DNA from: Ananas comosus
Lineage: Eukaryota; Streptophyta; Magnoliopsida; Poales; Bromeliaceae
Direction: 5' to 3'
DNA length: 64,000 nucleotides
Assembly: GCF_001540865.1 (NCBI RefSeq)
Contig: NC_033627.1
Coordinates: 6,107,389-6,171,388 of the forward strand
A program made the translations under genes and the position numbers. Positions 1 to 14,700 of the stretch are shown here, piece after piece. Position 1 is the first letter of the stretch, and the number at the start of each line of letters is the position of its first letter. The notes beneath the pieces were generated by a model, which did no database searches, had not been told where the DNA came from, and saw nothing but the letters and a program-made list of their open reading frames with translations.

Positions 1-3000
1 TACTTATTCTCTTTTCTCTCTCCACTTTTTTTTTTCTCTCATTCTTTTTTTCCGTTCTCTCCAAAGAGGACGGCGGAGGCGGAGGTGGACCGCCTTGCCA
101 TTGTCCCGCGCACCCTCGTCCCCTTGCTCGCGCACCCTGTCATGCCCCGAGCCCGCCTATTTGGTCGGTTCGGACACGCCGACAGACTGCCGAATGGACA
201 AAGTTTCTCCTGTACCGCGGACAGAGTCTCCCCTATACGTCCAAGGCGTCAAATCCATACAATGCGCGAGGTTCCAACCAGGAACAACATACAACAAAGA
301 TTGCATAAGGAAGGTATCGAAACATAGATACTACGCTATTATAAGCATTCAACTCACATACATTTACATATTACATTCTTAACTCTTTTTAGCTTCCAAA
401 TACAATCCAAGTTATTACAATTTATTACAACATTGTTCTTTTCATTTCTTTTACATTCCTAAGTAGCCGACTCAGGGTACTGCTATCTCTGGTCTCGGTG
501 GTAGGGCGCTTTCTACGGAGCTACGCCCTTTCCTCGCACTGTCGCGCCACTCACATGTGAACCTGTACCCCAAAAATAACACGGGGGTGAGAACTATTGT
601 CCATAGTTTCCAGTGGGTACGACCACCCAAGGAAAAAGCTCGACCCATCAGGTCCAAAGGAGGCACTGTAACATGTTAGTCCAATAAATATCCACAGATA
701 TATAATTTATGCAACTAACAATTATCATGTTCATGCCTCACAATATGCAATATGCAAATCATGCAACTATGTAAGTAGATTAAATGATTCTACTCTTATT
801 CTCAATCATTCTTTACTCTTAGCCATTCATTATCACTAATCATTCTTTACATTATTAGCTATTCTTTAGCATTTGCTATTCTTTATTTTTTATTCGTAGT
901 CACACTATGCTCATTGACCATTCTTTCCTAAGGTTATTCTTACCTTAACCAACTATGCCATTCGACTCGGTCTTGAGTCAATCAACTTCAGATAATCTGC
1001 GCTCTGTCCGGCTCGAGGTGAAGGAACTCTCACATGCACCTCAGCCTTCAATCCACAAACCACATCGCCCAATGGGTCGCCCAGAGCTGTGTATACCCGT
1101 GGTCAGGGATCTTCCTGGTGGGATGGGAATATGCCACACGCACCCGCGGCCCAAGACCCCCGATAAGGAGGGGAATATGCCACACGCATCCTAGCGGTCC
1201 AAGATTCTTCCGGTGGGAGGGAAATATGCCACACGCACCTGCGGCCAAGAATCTTCCATAATCCAATCCTCGAAGTTCTTCCGGTGGGAGGGGAATATGT
1301 CACACGCACCCGCGACCAAGAACTGTCGAGCTCATACGCTGCACTAGCAGCCGCTGCACTAGCAGCCGCTGCACTCGCAGCCGGGATTCCGGAATCCACT
1401 TTCTTAACTCTAGGGTTGGTCTCACCCTATAATATCGACCTATCTAGGTCCAAGCCTTTACTCAACTTAAGTTTAATACATTAGGTTCGTTGCCTCTATG
1501 CTCATAGCCTAGGTTCACTAACATTAGGTTCAATATTCTTTACTACCTAGATTCATTTAACTCTAGGTTCAATGTCACTATATTCATAACCTAGGTTTAC
1601 TCGACTCTAGGTTCAATGCCACTCACCTAGGTTTGTTTAACTCTAGGTTTCATTCTCAACCTATGTTCAATGTCACTAGGTTCAATGCCACTCGTCATTC
1701 ACCTATGTTAAATAACACTAGGTTTCAATGCCACTCATGTTCTTGTTTTCCTAGCTGTCCATACCTAGGAATCATATTTGGCATGCCACACTTGTCGAGC
1801 TCTTTATTATACGTAGAGTTCATTGACTCAAGTTCACATTCACGTCATTCTAGCATAATCTCGCAATATGAATCACGCATATATTCTTTAGCATCTCACG
1901 CACATGCCTATATATTCATAATTAGCGTCTCAATCATGCATTCATATCTAAATCATACATTTACATAACATCTAGTTCTTGCATCTAGCTTATGTATCTA
2001 TTTGGTATACATCTTATACATGCATCTAGCATTTAACTCATGCATTCACTTAGCATATACTCTATGCATTCATTTACATCTATCATATGCATCCATTACT
2101 AGTACGAGTCTTTCACCTTCAATTAGCACACATTTTATAACTTGCCAGCATGTATTATTTCATCTAGCATACTCTACAATATCAACATGCATATTATCTC
2201 TAACATATTCTAACAATATGTCAACATACATCTATCCTTTAGTTCTCCAATGGTAGTCAATAGATGTAGTATATATCTTATGCTTTCAACTAGCATCAAT
2301 TACATACATTTATGTCCACAATTAACTACCACTATATGCATCAATTATGAACCACACTTCACTTTGACATGGAAGTGATCTAATCACTTCGGTGAAGCAT
2401 AACCCACCAATATCGCTCTCTGATTACTTGTAATTACTTACAATCGGCCTCCCGCAGCACCCGTTGCTCGGTTCGGCCCGAACTCGCACTCGACCACGAA
2501 ACGACCACCAATCTACGATCCGAAAATTTAAGGTTTATAACTTGATGCCACAATGCTCTAGATCCGTTCTTGTGATTTTTGAACGTCGCCTCAGTCCTCC
2601 AGGTGGAAACGAAGCCGAAACGTCCGTTTCCTCCATAACTTCGCATAGGCTCCACGAATCGCCGAACCGACTTCGCCAACGCGTCGGAAATACCTTCAAT
2701 TAGGTTTGTGTAGGGTTAATTTAGATCAAACCCCCATATAAAACAAAACCCTTATTATGAACCCTAGCCTCTACACATGCTCTAATTAACCCAAGCATTA
2801 AGAATTTAACATGCTAGCAACACATTAGAGGCTATTGGAACTCTAAGCATTAAGGATTAAACCAAATTCCAAAAGCTTACCAAAACGTGAACGTCGAGAC
2901 GAAGGCACGCCGCTCGATCGGGCGCACGAAGGCCTGATCCGACGCTCCCAATGCGTTCGCAAGCTCGCTCTCCACCAACTCTCAAATTTTGGGAGAGTGA

Positions 3001-5352
3001 TCTAGAGAAATGAGAGAGATATTTAGAGAGAGAAAGGAAGGGTTTCTCTCTCCTTCTATGTGTGCGTGTGTATGTGCTGTGGGTGTGTGTGTTCGGTTGA
3101 AGGAGAAGAAGAAGCAAATGCTTTTTTTATAATTAACACCCTCAACAATACACTATTCACACTCAGTTTAGCAACTCAGGTACAGATATTTTTCGTCTGC
3201 CCTTCTGAATGTCCGTTTGAGCTCAAATTTGACAGTTAAGCTCGGTTTTACTTAACTTAATGAAAAAAATTTTAATCTTTCAGTTTCGACCACATTTGGT
3301 TACCGAAAGTTCTACCGAACTTTAATCTCTAGTAGATAGCAGTCGGATTTTATTTTTCATCTTCCGGGTGTCAGAATGATATGAAACTTTAAATCTAGCC
3401 TCATAAAAATAATTCTGACATATTCTCCAGTTTTTATAATTTTTTGACACTATATATTTTCTGCTAAAATATCAGCTCCGTTTCTCACAGAAAATTCTAA
3501 ATCTTCTGTTTTCATTCTGATTTCAGCACAAGTCATTTCCGACTTATATTTTACTTATCTAAATTCAATAAAAATAGTATCTCACACTATCTTTATTTGT
3601 TTTTACTTTTATATCAAAATCTGGTATGTCACACACCCTCTCTCCACCTTCCTCGCCGCTGACCCCGTCGATGCCGCACATCGACCCTTTTTTTTTTTTC
3701 TCTCCTACCCTCCTCCACCGCCTCCCCCACTTTTTACAACAGAAAAGAAGATAGCGTCACGTCCTCTTCCTCTCATTTTTTTCTCTCGTTCTTCTTTTTT
3801 CTCTTCAACCTCCCTCTAATGCCTCCGTGACCCTCCACAACAGTAACGAGGATAGCACCGCATCCTCTTCCTCTACTCTCGCCGGCATAGGCATCGACGC
3901 CGGTGCCGGAGAAGGAGAACTCGGAACAAGTGCGGGTGAGAGTGGAGCCGAGAAAAAAATATGCAGAAAATAAAAAATAAAAAGAATAAAGAATAAATCA
4001 TAAAAAAATAGTTTTTTTTCTACAAGAAAAATGAAGAACCATAGAGAAAAGAAGAAGATGATGAATTTGCACTATTTCAGAAAAAAAAAAAGATGATGAA
4101 TTTGTACTATTTCAGGAGCATGTTGCATTATTTTAAGAAAATGTTATACTGATTTTGAGAAAAGTTACACTCTTTGAGAGAAATATATATACTTTTTTGA
4201 ATGAAAATTGCACTATTTGAACTAAAATTACACTATTTGAATGAAAATTGCACTGTTTGACCAAAAATTGCACTATTTGGCCAGGAAAAGGAGAAGAAGA
4301 AGGAGGAAAAATAGTGTAAGGATAAGAGGATAAATAGTGTAACTTTTGCCCAAATAGTATAATTTTCGTTTAAAAAGTACAACTTTTATTTAAAGAGTAT
4401 GATTTTCATCTAAAAATTATATTTTTTTCCTCAAAGAGTATAAATTTTCTCTAAAACAGTGCAACGTTTTTCTAAACTAGTACAACATTCTTCTCAAACA
4501 GTACAACATTCACTAGAAGCAGTGTAAATTCATCATCTTCTTCTTTTCTCTCTAATTCTTTATTTTTTTTGTAGAAAAAAAACTATATTTCTTATAAATT
4601 TTATTATGTATTTTATTATTATTTTTTATTTTCTGCATATTTTTTCTTCGGCTCCGCTCTCATCCGTATTCGCTCCGAGTTCTCTTTCTCCGGCACCAAC
4701 ATCAGTGCCTGCGCCGGCAAAGGCGGATGAAGAAGATGCGGCGCTATAGTCGTTATTGTCGCGGAAGGTCGCGGAGGCGGTAGATGAGGATCGAAGAGAA
4801 GAAAAAAGAACGAGAGAAAAAAAAGAGAGGAAGAGAACGCAACACTGCCTTCTTTACTATTGTAAAGAGCCAGAGAGGCGTTGGAGGAAGGTCGAAGAGA
4901 AAAAAAAAAAAGTTGAGGTGCGGTCTTGGCGGGGTTGGAGACGAGGAAGACAGAGGGAGGGTGCTCAAGCGAGGGCGAGGGCGCGCAGGACAGAGGCGAG
5001 GCGGGCCGCCTCCGCCTCCGCCTCCGCTGCTCTCTTCGGAGAGGGAGAAAAAAAAAAAGAAAAAAGAAAAAAAAAGAGTCGAGACGCGGCCTTGATGAGG
5101 TCGAAGGTGAGGGAGGGTGCGCGGATGAGGGTGAGGGCGCGCAAGACAGAGACGAGGCGGTCTGTCTCCGCTTCCATCACTGCCTTCGTCATCCCCTTCA
5201 GAAAGAAAGAAAAAAAAAAAAGAGAGAAAAAAAAATAAGAGTATTTTAGTCAGTTTTTTTAAAATTTGTTCTAAATTTGTAAAATCTAAAAATACAGGCT
5301 ATTTTTGTAGAAGCTGAAAACTAATATATTTTTTTTTTTTTGCAAATTGGCT
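1..5352. mobile_element. Foldback (MULE-like) element, left end outside window, split by solo LTR
   Basis: Positions 1-137 plus 3634 to about 4300 form one arm. About 4390-5240 is the inverted second arm. Matching landmarks are the GCC-rich block near 75-137 against 4930-5050, and the block around 3890-4000 against 4620-4710 (a TATGCAGAAAAT-like string on one side, its complement on the other). The centre (4190-4400) holds short tandem units of the type AAAATTGCACTATTTG, and the arms carry long purine/pyrimidine runs. The right end reads TGCAAATTGGCT near 5341-5352 and resembles the complement of the left end of the element at 40850. The ORFs in the arms are low-complexity and are not believed. 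The interior is interrupted by the LTR at 138-3633. Its end lies about 70 bp before the FAP1 start codon, so it probably supplies FAP1 upstream sequence. MULE affiliation is an inference from end sequence only. Confidence 0.6.
138..3633 (+). mobile_element. Solo LTR a (3496 bp, TG...CA, TSD CACCC)
   Basis: The unit begins TGTCATGCCCCGAGCC and ends GTATGTCACA. It is flanked on both sides by CACCC (133-137 and 3634-3638), the 5-bp target duplication expected of an LTR retrotransposon. It contains no gag/pol-like reading frame, only short spurious ORFs, and no internal retroelement domain, so a solo LTR left by LTR-LTR recombination is the simplest reading. The first few hundred bases match the start of the LTR at 15511. 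A long LTR of this type would suit a gypsy element, but no internal region is present to confirm it. It sits inside the left arm of the foldback element. Confidence 0.8.
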
Positions 5353-5420
5353 CTTTTTCTTTATTATTATTTTTTTTCGTTTTGTAAACGGGGCTGCCGA
5401 TCGAGTGCGTGCACGTGGTG
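5353..5420 (+). promoter_or_regulatory. FAP1 immediate upstream / 5' leader
   Basis: This is about 70 bp of T-rich DNA followed by GTAAACGGGGCTGCCG-type sequence, between the end of the foldback element and the chosen start codon. I see no clear TATA box in it. The transcription start may therefore lie in the transposon-derived DNA to the left. Confidence 0.35.
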
Positions 5421-5513
5421 ATGGTGTCTCTCCGCCTCCCCTTCTCGTTTCCTCAGCCCCCTAGGCCGCCCCGCCGTTCCAATGCCGCCTCCCACTCCTT
5501 CCCTCCATCCACG

Positions 5514-5548
<35 letters not shown>

Positions 5549-5790
5549 TGTCGCTTTTGGCCTCGCCATCTTCGTCCGAACTGCGGAGCCATCGCTCGAG
5601 GGGCCACCGCGCGGCGCTTCGCCTGCGTGGGCGTCGATTTCCCTCGCGGACGCCCCGTCGCCGACGTCGGTGGAGCCGAAGAGCGGCGCGGCTTTTCCCA
5701 CCGCGCTGGAGGATGGCCGGCGCCTGCTCGGAGTCGGGCTGCGAAAGACCAACATCTTGGGCCTCAAGACCATTGACGTCTACGCTTTCG
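5421..5790 (+). CDS. FAP1: FAP1 exon 1
   Basis: It encodes residues 1-123 plus one base of codon 124: transit peptide, an 11-alanine stretch from GCC repeats (5514-5546), then the start of the CHI-like domain ending DVYAF. The donor is G|GTACTG at 5790/5791, phase 1. The exon is very GC-rich compared with the other exons. Confidence 0.88.
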
Positions 5791-8700
5791 GTACTGTCCT
5801 CGCCCATCCCATCCCCCCTTTTCTGTGCTGTGCCTGTGTTAAGACTTAAAAGACTTTGGCCAACCGTCAGATAATAGAGAATGGTCACATCTGGGCTTGA
5901 GACTATTTGGTAGGCTTAACACATGAACTTGAATTAAATTGAAAAAAAAAAGAAAAAGAAAAAAGATTAGGAGCCTAGCAGAATACGAATCCAGAATCTC
6001 TTAGTCTTTAGGCTAAAAGTTAAGATAAATAATTATTTTATATAATTCTAATTTCAAATCCCACTAGCTGCTTAGTTTTTTCTAATTTTTACTCGTTTAA
6101 TTCCAGTCCATGTCTTTACCCTATTAAGGTCTAATTTTGTAACGTGGTGGCTAAAAACATCATTTTTATACTATAGAAGGTTTAAAAATTTTAAAAACAC
6201 TTTCAATCTTTCCTTCTCCAATGCTCTACAATTGCTGGTGCAACTGCCGCCGGAAAAGCATGTAGCCACATGCTTTTCTAGTAGCGATTGCAATCGCAGT
6301 TTTAGTGTAAAAGAAGGAAAAATTGTAAGCACTTTTGAATTTTTTTACTCTTCCATAGTATAAAAATAATACTTTTTAGCTACCACGTTACTAAACTAGG
6401 CCTAAAAGTTCTTGGAGTAGACTTTCAAAGAATGGTATTATATTTTCAACACTAATATGGTATGTAGCTCTAAGACCTCTCAATTTTAAGAATAGTACTT
6501 TTTGCTTTGACTTTTAAAGAACAGTGTTTTAGCATTATATTTTCAATACTAATATGGTATGCAGCTCTAAGACCTCTCAATTTTAAGAGGTTCTGGCAAT
6601 ATTATCTGCTATTAAATAGTGTAAATTTATGTTTGATGTCTTTACTGTTAATATTTTTTGTCAGCTCATGTGGCGTGGTTTAGCTAATATCCACCGTGTG
6701 CATAACTAGGATCGTCAGAGCATTTTGAAGCTGTTTTCTGTCGGTTGGTGAACATGCTCAAGTGCTGTTCATTCAGTGTAATCTCATTGGTTCCAATTTT
6801 CAGATTCATTCTGAAAATGTTAGTTATGTCTATTCTGTTTTTGACCTATCGTTACTGATGCCTAATTCTCGTCCTTTGTTTTTCTTGTTGTTTTCACTCA
6901 TCATACCAAATCATTTGGATGAGTATACACACTGCTTCTTCTGATTGTGCTTTCTACCTGGGTTCTCATCATACCAAATCATTTGGATGAGTATACCAAA
7001 TCATTTGGTTTTCTTCTGATGTGATCGTATCTTTGCTAGTTTAGTCTGTCCGCATACATAGCTCGCGCTATTTTTTTTTTGCTTTTTTATTTTTCTTGAG
7101 AAATTTCCAAATTCATCCTCTTCATCCACATAGAATCCTGGTTTGTCTACAAGTTTTGTTCGTCAGCTTAATGTTTCTTGATTATCCTAAGTGTGTCATC
7201 TTTGGTAGCCTTTAATCTTCCATTTCAGCAGAAAATTGACCTTTTTCTTCTATAAGATGGCGATCAATGTTATGAAATAGGATGATGTTGATAATTTATT
7301 CAATATCAAACCGCGGTTGACAAACTTGATATTTCTAGTTCTCTACATGTGGTCTCTTCCTTTACAGCTTTATCTCCTTTTGTCTCATTTTTCTATTTGA
7401 GAGTCTAAAACTGCTATTTATGAGCATTTAACGTGCTTCTGGTCGATAGCATTGTAACCAATTTGCTTTTCCTTTCGTAGTGCAATGCCAATGTCATACT
7501 TCCTCCATTGGTGGTGCATTGTATCTGAGTTTGCATGTGTCTATATTACTTGCATCTTTTGGTAATTTCTTCTCTTCTGTCTGAATAGCGCGCCCATTTT
7601 ATCCTCTTTGTATGCCATTATGGTAGAGCCTATGAATATGATGTGTGGATGGTTCAAATATTATAGGACATGGATTGATCTTATTGCTGTCAGGAAATCC
7701 GTCTTGTATGGCTTCTCTCAGAGGAATGGTTGGCCTCCGCATCCTGCTTGGAAATAGGAAAAAATATGTATACTGGATTGCCACGATTAGATCGATGGAC
7801 CATTATGTCGCTTCACATTTATTTGATTACTTTTTATTTCGTTATCCCCCTTACCATCTCAGATGTTTCACAAGTAACTTAATGCTTTCGTAGCTTATTA
7901 TTCTAGGCAATAATCACGTTGAACTTAGTTGTGGTGGTCAAATTGCCTTTGCTATCATATTTTACTAGTGAAGGCCCGCGCTTCACGGCGGTAAATTTAC
8001 GCAATTTCTAAAATATTTTGAATAGACTATTTAATATTATTTACTGAAGTTGGGATAAAAGTATATAAAAATATATTTCTATGTTTCCGTTGTTATCATT
8101 TAAATTTTTAAATTTAAGTTTAAAATTTTTAAATTTCAAATCTAAATTTAAATTTTAAACTTCAACATTTTATATTATTTAAAATTTAAATTATGTAAAT
8201 CCTAAGATATAATATTCATTCTAATCTCATCCTAATGTAAATCCTGAGATATAATTCTTATTCAATATCAGCTTTGCAAGTTTCCATCCAATCCCTGAAG
8301 CCTAATCTCCACTTAAATTTCACAATTTCATCTTAAAGTGTGCCCTTAATTTAAATTTTACCATCAAAATTTCAATTGCAAGTAAGGTAAGGCTAGCATT
8401 GGCCCCGTTAAGATGGCAATGGTAGATCAACAAAGAACCTGATTATTGCAAAACAAACTTAAGGGACTAAGTTGTCATAATATAACCTATGTGAATGAAA
8501 TTGGGATCAAGTGTAAGACTGAGTAAATTTGTAAATAAATCTAATACAAATATGAGCCAAAGAGTAAAAGAGATACTTGAAACTAACCGATACATAAGCA
8601 ACCACTAACAACCAATAGGAAAAAAAAAAAGAGCAATCAATTCATTTAAAGAATTAGAAAACATGGGAAATAACATTTAAAAAATAAGTAATCTGAAAAC

Positions 8701-11700
8701 CTGAAAATAGTTTTTTGGTTTTAGGAGGGAAGGGGGTAGTGGTTAATGCGGCCAAAAATAGCAGTTAACTATAAAGGCAATTTCAGGAAAAGACGAAGGA
8801 AGCAGGGCATGAATACTTCAGTAGTAAAATAGCGGTTCAGAATTCGTACAAAACAATATAGGAAAAATAAGTGACATGAAAACTGGAGAACATGTAAATA
8901 CCTATATGAAAATATCACATTAGTCAAGTAAATAGTCTCTTTGACAAAAGAATAATCTAGTTAATGTGTTTTCATAATGCAGGAAATCAATTCTCCTATA
9001 CATGATTAAACTATGCACCAATAGAGCATAAACCATTAATATCAAAAATATAATTTCGCATCGTGATCGTATAGATACCTATCTCAATGTGAGCCTGTTG
9101 AGTTCGATTAGGACAAATTGAAATTGTTTAGCATGCTCCATTGGATGAAAAAATCAGCTCAATCAATTAAAAACTATGCCACAGAGAACAAATCATTATG
9201 AATTTGTCAGTTTATTGATGATGTACAAATTGAAACAGCTTGATCGGATTTACATTATAATAAGCTGCGTTACAAATTTCATCCCTAATCAACAGTTACA
9301 CTCTCAAAATTCACCTTAACCAAGCTTAAACTTTGAGGGCGTCCCACGATTCCGGGTTGAGTCAAACTTGGTCCCATCAATAAGCGTCCGAGTGTAATGC
9401 ACTGCAAAATTAATCAACACTCAAAATCAGGCAAAAAACACACCAATTGATCAGACTATTTCTGATCTCTTCCAACCAAATCAATCTAATTAGTAACATG
9501 ATTTTGAACCTAGTCCATTTAGTAAATACTCAATGAATATTCTCATCATTTACATAGCAAACCTGATTCAGTAAATCCCATTATACAATTGAGAGCAAAG
9601 ATGTTAAGATTGTTCACGGATTGTGCTCCACCAGATTGAGCTTCTAATAACATAATAATAGAGTTAGTCAAAAACCTACTTAATTTCAAGATATCGTGAG
9701 TTTAATTCTTCAAGTTTGGCAATTATTCAATATTATTCACTGTCATTTACCAATGTGACCAACATAATATATAGCAAAACAGGTAAGCAAAACCTGAACT
9801 GAACTATAATATATTTTTCTTTGAGAACCCCACAAACCAAGCATCAGTATGTTCAGCCCAATTATTTTTGGCCTAGCACCATGAAAGAGTTGAAGTTCAA
9901 ACTTACTTCCAAAATAGACTATCATCTAAAATTTGTTCGGAACTTGTGACATTTAAGGAGCAGGCCATGAAGGGGGAGGTTGCAGGCATCGTAGTAAATG
10001 TTGGTAGAAAATAGGAGACCTCATAGGAGAGTGTCTCTTATCATCATCGTCTTACATTTAGAGATTGTAGGGAGTAGCAATAGAACTAAAGGGAAGAGTT
10101 GAGAAATAAGTAACATGGGAACTGAGGAATATGTAAAAGCATAAATTCGAAAATATCACAATAGTCAAATAAATAGCATGTTTGGGATAACATCTACCAA
10201 TTATTCAGTATTATTCGTATCATTTACCAAAGTGTCAAGATAAAAATATATTTTGCTCAGACTTTCCTATGAATTGAGCGTCATTATATTTACTCTGAGC
10301 CCTCTGATCAATGCGAGCCCAAAATATACATCACAGAATCAATGCGAGCAACTGGTTGCCCGTAGACAGGCCATCCGAAGTTTGCTCGTCATTAGTTAGG
10401 AAGAGAAGCACGCCTTCTAATTATTGGAAAGAATCCGACATTCAAGGGAACGGTCATTATAGCAGGTGGCAACCTTTTGCCATTCATAGGAAAGGTCATC
10501 ACAGCAAACAAAAGAGAGAGGGTATGAGCGGCTTGAACTCTCTTTGCATGGATGTAGGTAGGGAACCGGATAGCAAAAACAAATATATTCCCCTATCTTT
10601 TTAGCTTCTAGATCATTATAATTTATTTAAAATTTTATTTACAAAGTTAACTTCATAGCAGGAATATTGACATCAAACAAAGCATAATGTAAAACAAATT
10701 AGTACCCTTATGTATTATTCTATCTTAGTATGTATACGCCTCACTAAAAGCAGACCCAATTATCAACTGGAGGAAAATTTAAATGGAAAAATAGCTTACA
10801 CAGTAATTACCAAAAAAAACTACAGTAATAAATCTAAATAAATATGTGTCGTCTGAAAGAAAAATGTCTTGAAAAATATCAGCAAATCATGAGTCGAGAG
10901 GAGGAAAATAGGCCTCCTTATGGACCTAGAGGACATTTGAAGCCAGTTGCGTAGGGATTATCCCTTCCAAAGCTATTCCTTTTCTTTCATCTATCATAAT
11001 TGCCCCAAAAAAATACATTCAAGAAATTAGTATTAATTAAAGAAAAAGGGTATTACAAACATAAATCTAAATAAATTTTTGTGGATTGAAAGGGAAAAGG
11101 GAAAAAATATCAAGACAGTATAAGTCGAGAGTTGGAAAATAAGTTATAGAATACCAGCAATAGGAAAACCTGGAATGAAGCCTATTCCTTCTAATTCATT
11201 TTTGGCCTAAGAGCAAATGAGTTGAGTATGTAGACCGGGCCCGCCTCTTTTTTCTTTTACCCTCTGAGTCATCACTGCTGAAGAAAAGAGTATGGAAAGA
11301 ATGCAAAAAGCATGCAATCCCACACTATGCAGAATTGTTATGGAAGTTTCCGCTTGTTCCAAGACAATATTTTCACACTTTGCTCAAGAAGAGGAAGAAA
11401 ATGAGCAGGAGCATAAAGAAATCAAGGAAATCACGTAACATTTGAAAAATCACACTGCATTAAAGGACTGGGACAAAAGCGAAATGATAGCTAATCGATC
11501 AGTCAAAAGGCAACCAGGTAAAATGGTTCTAAACTCACAAATAAAACAAAAGCCACAAATAAAACAAAAGTTCTCTCCTAAAATTTAATGATTGAATATC
11601 TTAAGCAATCAAAATAACAAATAAAACAAAAGTTCTCTTCTAATCAAAATAAGCAAACTATTTGATAAGTTTTTTATACAAACTGTTTGATAACTACAAT

Positions 11701-14700
11701 CGCATGAACCCAAGAATAATCAAAATAATTTAATGAAGAACAAAGTAGATCGCAGGAAAAACTTATTACTAAATAACATACAAAAATTCAAAAAGCTAAG
11801 AGTTACCTATCAATAAAAACTAAGTACATAAAGGACAATTACAAAGTAAGGAGAGATTCAAAATAATGTGAACAGAAAATAAAGGAGCCCTGTACCTCCC
11901 AGATAAAATTTAGGGTATTTTGGCCATGGTTCTTATTAAAACTATTTTCAAGCTGTTTTATACCAGGTCGGTTTTATAGACGAAGGAACACCATGCCTAA
12001 TCTTGACATGATCTCGATATGATTTCCAAAATCATCTTGCAATGATCTCAATATGATTACACCTAAAATCTGCAATAAGAAAGTTGGATTGGCAATGCCT
12101 GTCATAAATACATAGTATTTGGAGCAGTCGATTACTGAGAATGATTAATGTGCAACCAGAACCATAGCCGAACACATATAGCTGCAGTCCCCCACAAATA
12201 AGTACATAACCAATAGCCACCATTGATAAGAACAATAGGAAGTGGTTGCCTATAAGTAGGCCATCCAAACTTCTACTTGTTCCAAGGCAACATTAAAGGA
12301 GCCGATAGAACTATGGTGCAGGTTAGAAACAACAAACAGCAACACAAATTGCCATAATTGCATTACATTATAAACAAAAAATTGCCAAAGTTCTCAAGTA
12401 TGCAAAGAAGGCCCAAAAAAATTGGATGGACCAGTTAGATTCCGACAAAAACTTGTATGTATAGAAGAATCACCAATTGACCAAAGCAAAGATTGGCATT
12501 TCTAAAAATGTTTGGGTTAATTGATGCAATTTAGAATTCTGAATTCCGATTTCAGATTACCGCCAGGCATTTCAGAATTCAGCTAGGCAATTCAGAGAAG
12601 GCATACAAAAGGAGTTTTATGTGATTTTCACACACCAGAATTTAGCTAGATAAATCAGAATTCAGCTAGACAATTAAGAATTCAGCTAGGCAATTCAGAA
12701 TTCCATGAGGAATAAGATAAATCAGAATTCAGGTATGTCATGCCCCGGGACAGGCGAAGGCCCTCCCGGTAGCGGGCCCAGACCCGTCATATGTCTACAC
12801 ATATAAGGCGTCTACAACAAAAGCGGAAGTAAAGTAAGTAGTAGAACAAATAGCATAGTGATAACTAATGATATCAGAGCGAGTAAAGTTCTATCATCTA
12901 AACCAGAGTAAAAGAAACATAACTAAACAATAAAAGTAGCCATAAAGTAGTACAATACTATCTCCTCAAAAGGAAAACAAAGATCCAAAAGAAGGGTGGT
13001 CTCTATACATAAACGGGTACAACTCACAACCTCTCACAAAATAAAACCACGAGAGGTAGACCACCTATCAAATCGTCCTCGAAGGAAGCTAGCTCGAAGC
13101 AACTCCCTTCCCGCGGTCCCTAGCCTCTCCCGGCGTGGAAGGCTCTGAAAGAAAACATAAAACAGAGGGCGTGAGAACTATAATTTATAGTTCCCAGTGG
13201 GCAATTACTGACCTCAGCTCAGTGCACCACTAGGCCCCAAAGAAAAGGGTAAGTCTAACAATAAGAGTAACGAGTAAATTGCATATTAGAAAGCATAATA
13301 ATTAGGATGCTAAGCTACAACTTGCAATTAAACATGGCATTCCTAATGCGACTTTATCTTGTCATGGATATATATGTTCACAAGTAATATCATGCTTTAC
13401 TTTATACAGATATGAAAGTAATACTTGGTCATGACTACAATGCATATAAGGATGCAATAAACAACATCTCCTAGCATACTACATGTATGTATGAATACCC
13501 AAATGTCCACAACTATGCTAGAAGTAAGTCCAAGTAATCCTACTACTACTCTCTGACTAGTAGTGTTCATAATAAACTCAACACCGTGTCGATTTCCATT
13601 TCCAATTAAGGACCTACCAAAGGTAGTCCAGCTTGTGCCGCCTAAGTGCCTGTGGTAGCCCGACATCCCTACTCTTGGAATGTGTCTGTCCCACTCGACC
13701 CCGTAGGCTTCTCAATACCGCACGAGCGAACATAGGTCGCGTAGGCTAACTCCGGAGTGCCGGCTTGTAGGGAGCGACCCTCACAAGCATGTGCGAATGA
13801 GCACAAATGGCAAACAAGCAAGGTCACTGTCTCAAATACTCTATCCGCATGTCTCTAACATGGCAAGGTCACTAGCATCCCAAGGATCTAGCCCAATGTC
13901 TCTAAGTGATGTCCCAACACTCACTTGCTTAGTGCCTCTTTATGACACTTAAGCATCACACTGATCAAGCTCAATTCTTGTTCTATGTTTCATTTAAACA
14001 TTAATACTAATGACTACTATAGCCCGGGCCCAATGCCTCTTTATGACATTGGCCCAATTCTCAAATAGTCCAAGTTCTCAAGCCCTCTCTAGGCTTCTAA
14101 AATTCCTAATGTCCCAATTGGCATATAGGTTAAATGCAAGAGAGCAAGATCCGTTTTCATAATAGGGATCATGGTTCCCAATCATAACTAGAATGCTAAG
14201 TCTCACATGCATGCACTCTACCACATAGGGGTCTAAAATTTCACTATACATAATATATGCATGTTAAGCATTCTAAAATTCATATTAAATACATTTAACA
14301 TGGAAATGCATGAATTTCTATTTTACGAAACATATTTGCCAAATATGAGCATTTCTCATATCATAGGCTAGGTCAAACCCACCGAACCGTCGCGTGCTCC
14401 TTCGATTCGCCGAACGGAGTTGTCCACGAGTCTCAAAGTACCCTAAAAGTGATCAGCGAAGAGATACGAGGGCATTACGACCAACCATAAGATCAAACAT
14501 TAACCTAGAAGCAAAAAGGGCCAAAACTCACCTCAAGAGAAGAAATCTCTTCCAAAGCTCCAAAAGAGAGCTAGAACCCTTCCAATCCAAGCCCAAGGAA
14601 GGTTCTAAACCAACTAATTTGGGTCCAAAAGCCCTAGATCAAAAATGCCCAAAAATAAGCCCTAAGTATCAAATCTAGGGTTTCATCTCAAAAACTTAGC

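Noticed and set aside
4756..5249. Long overlapping ORFs rich in K, R and E
   Set aside because: They are low-complexity frames in the purine-rich arm of a foldback element, open in several frames at once.
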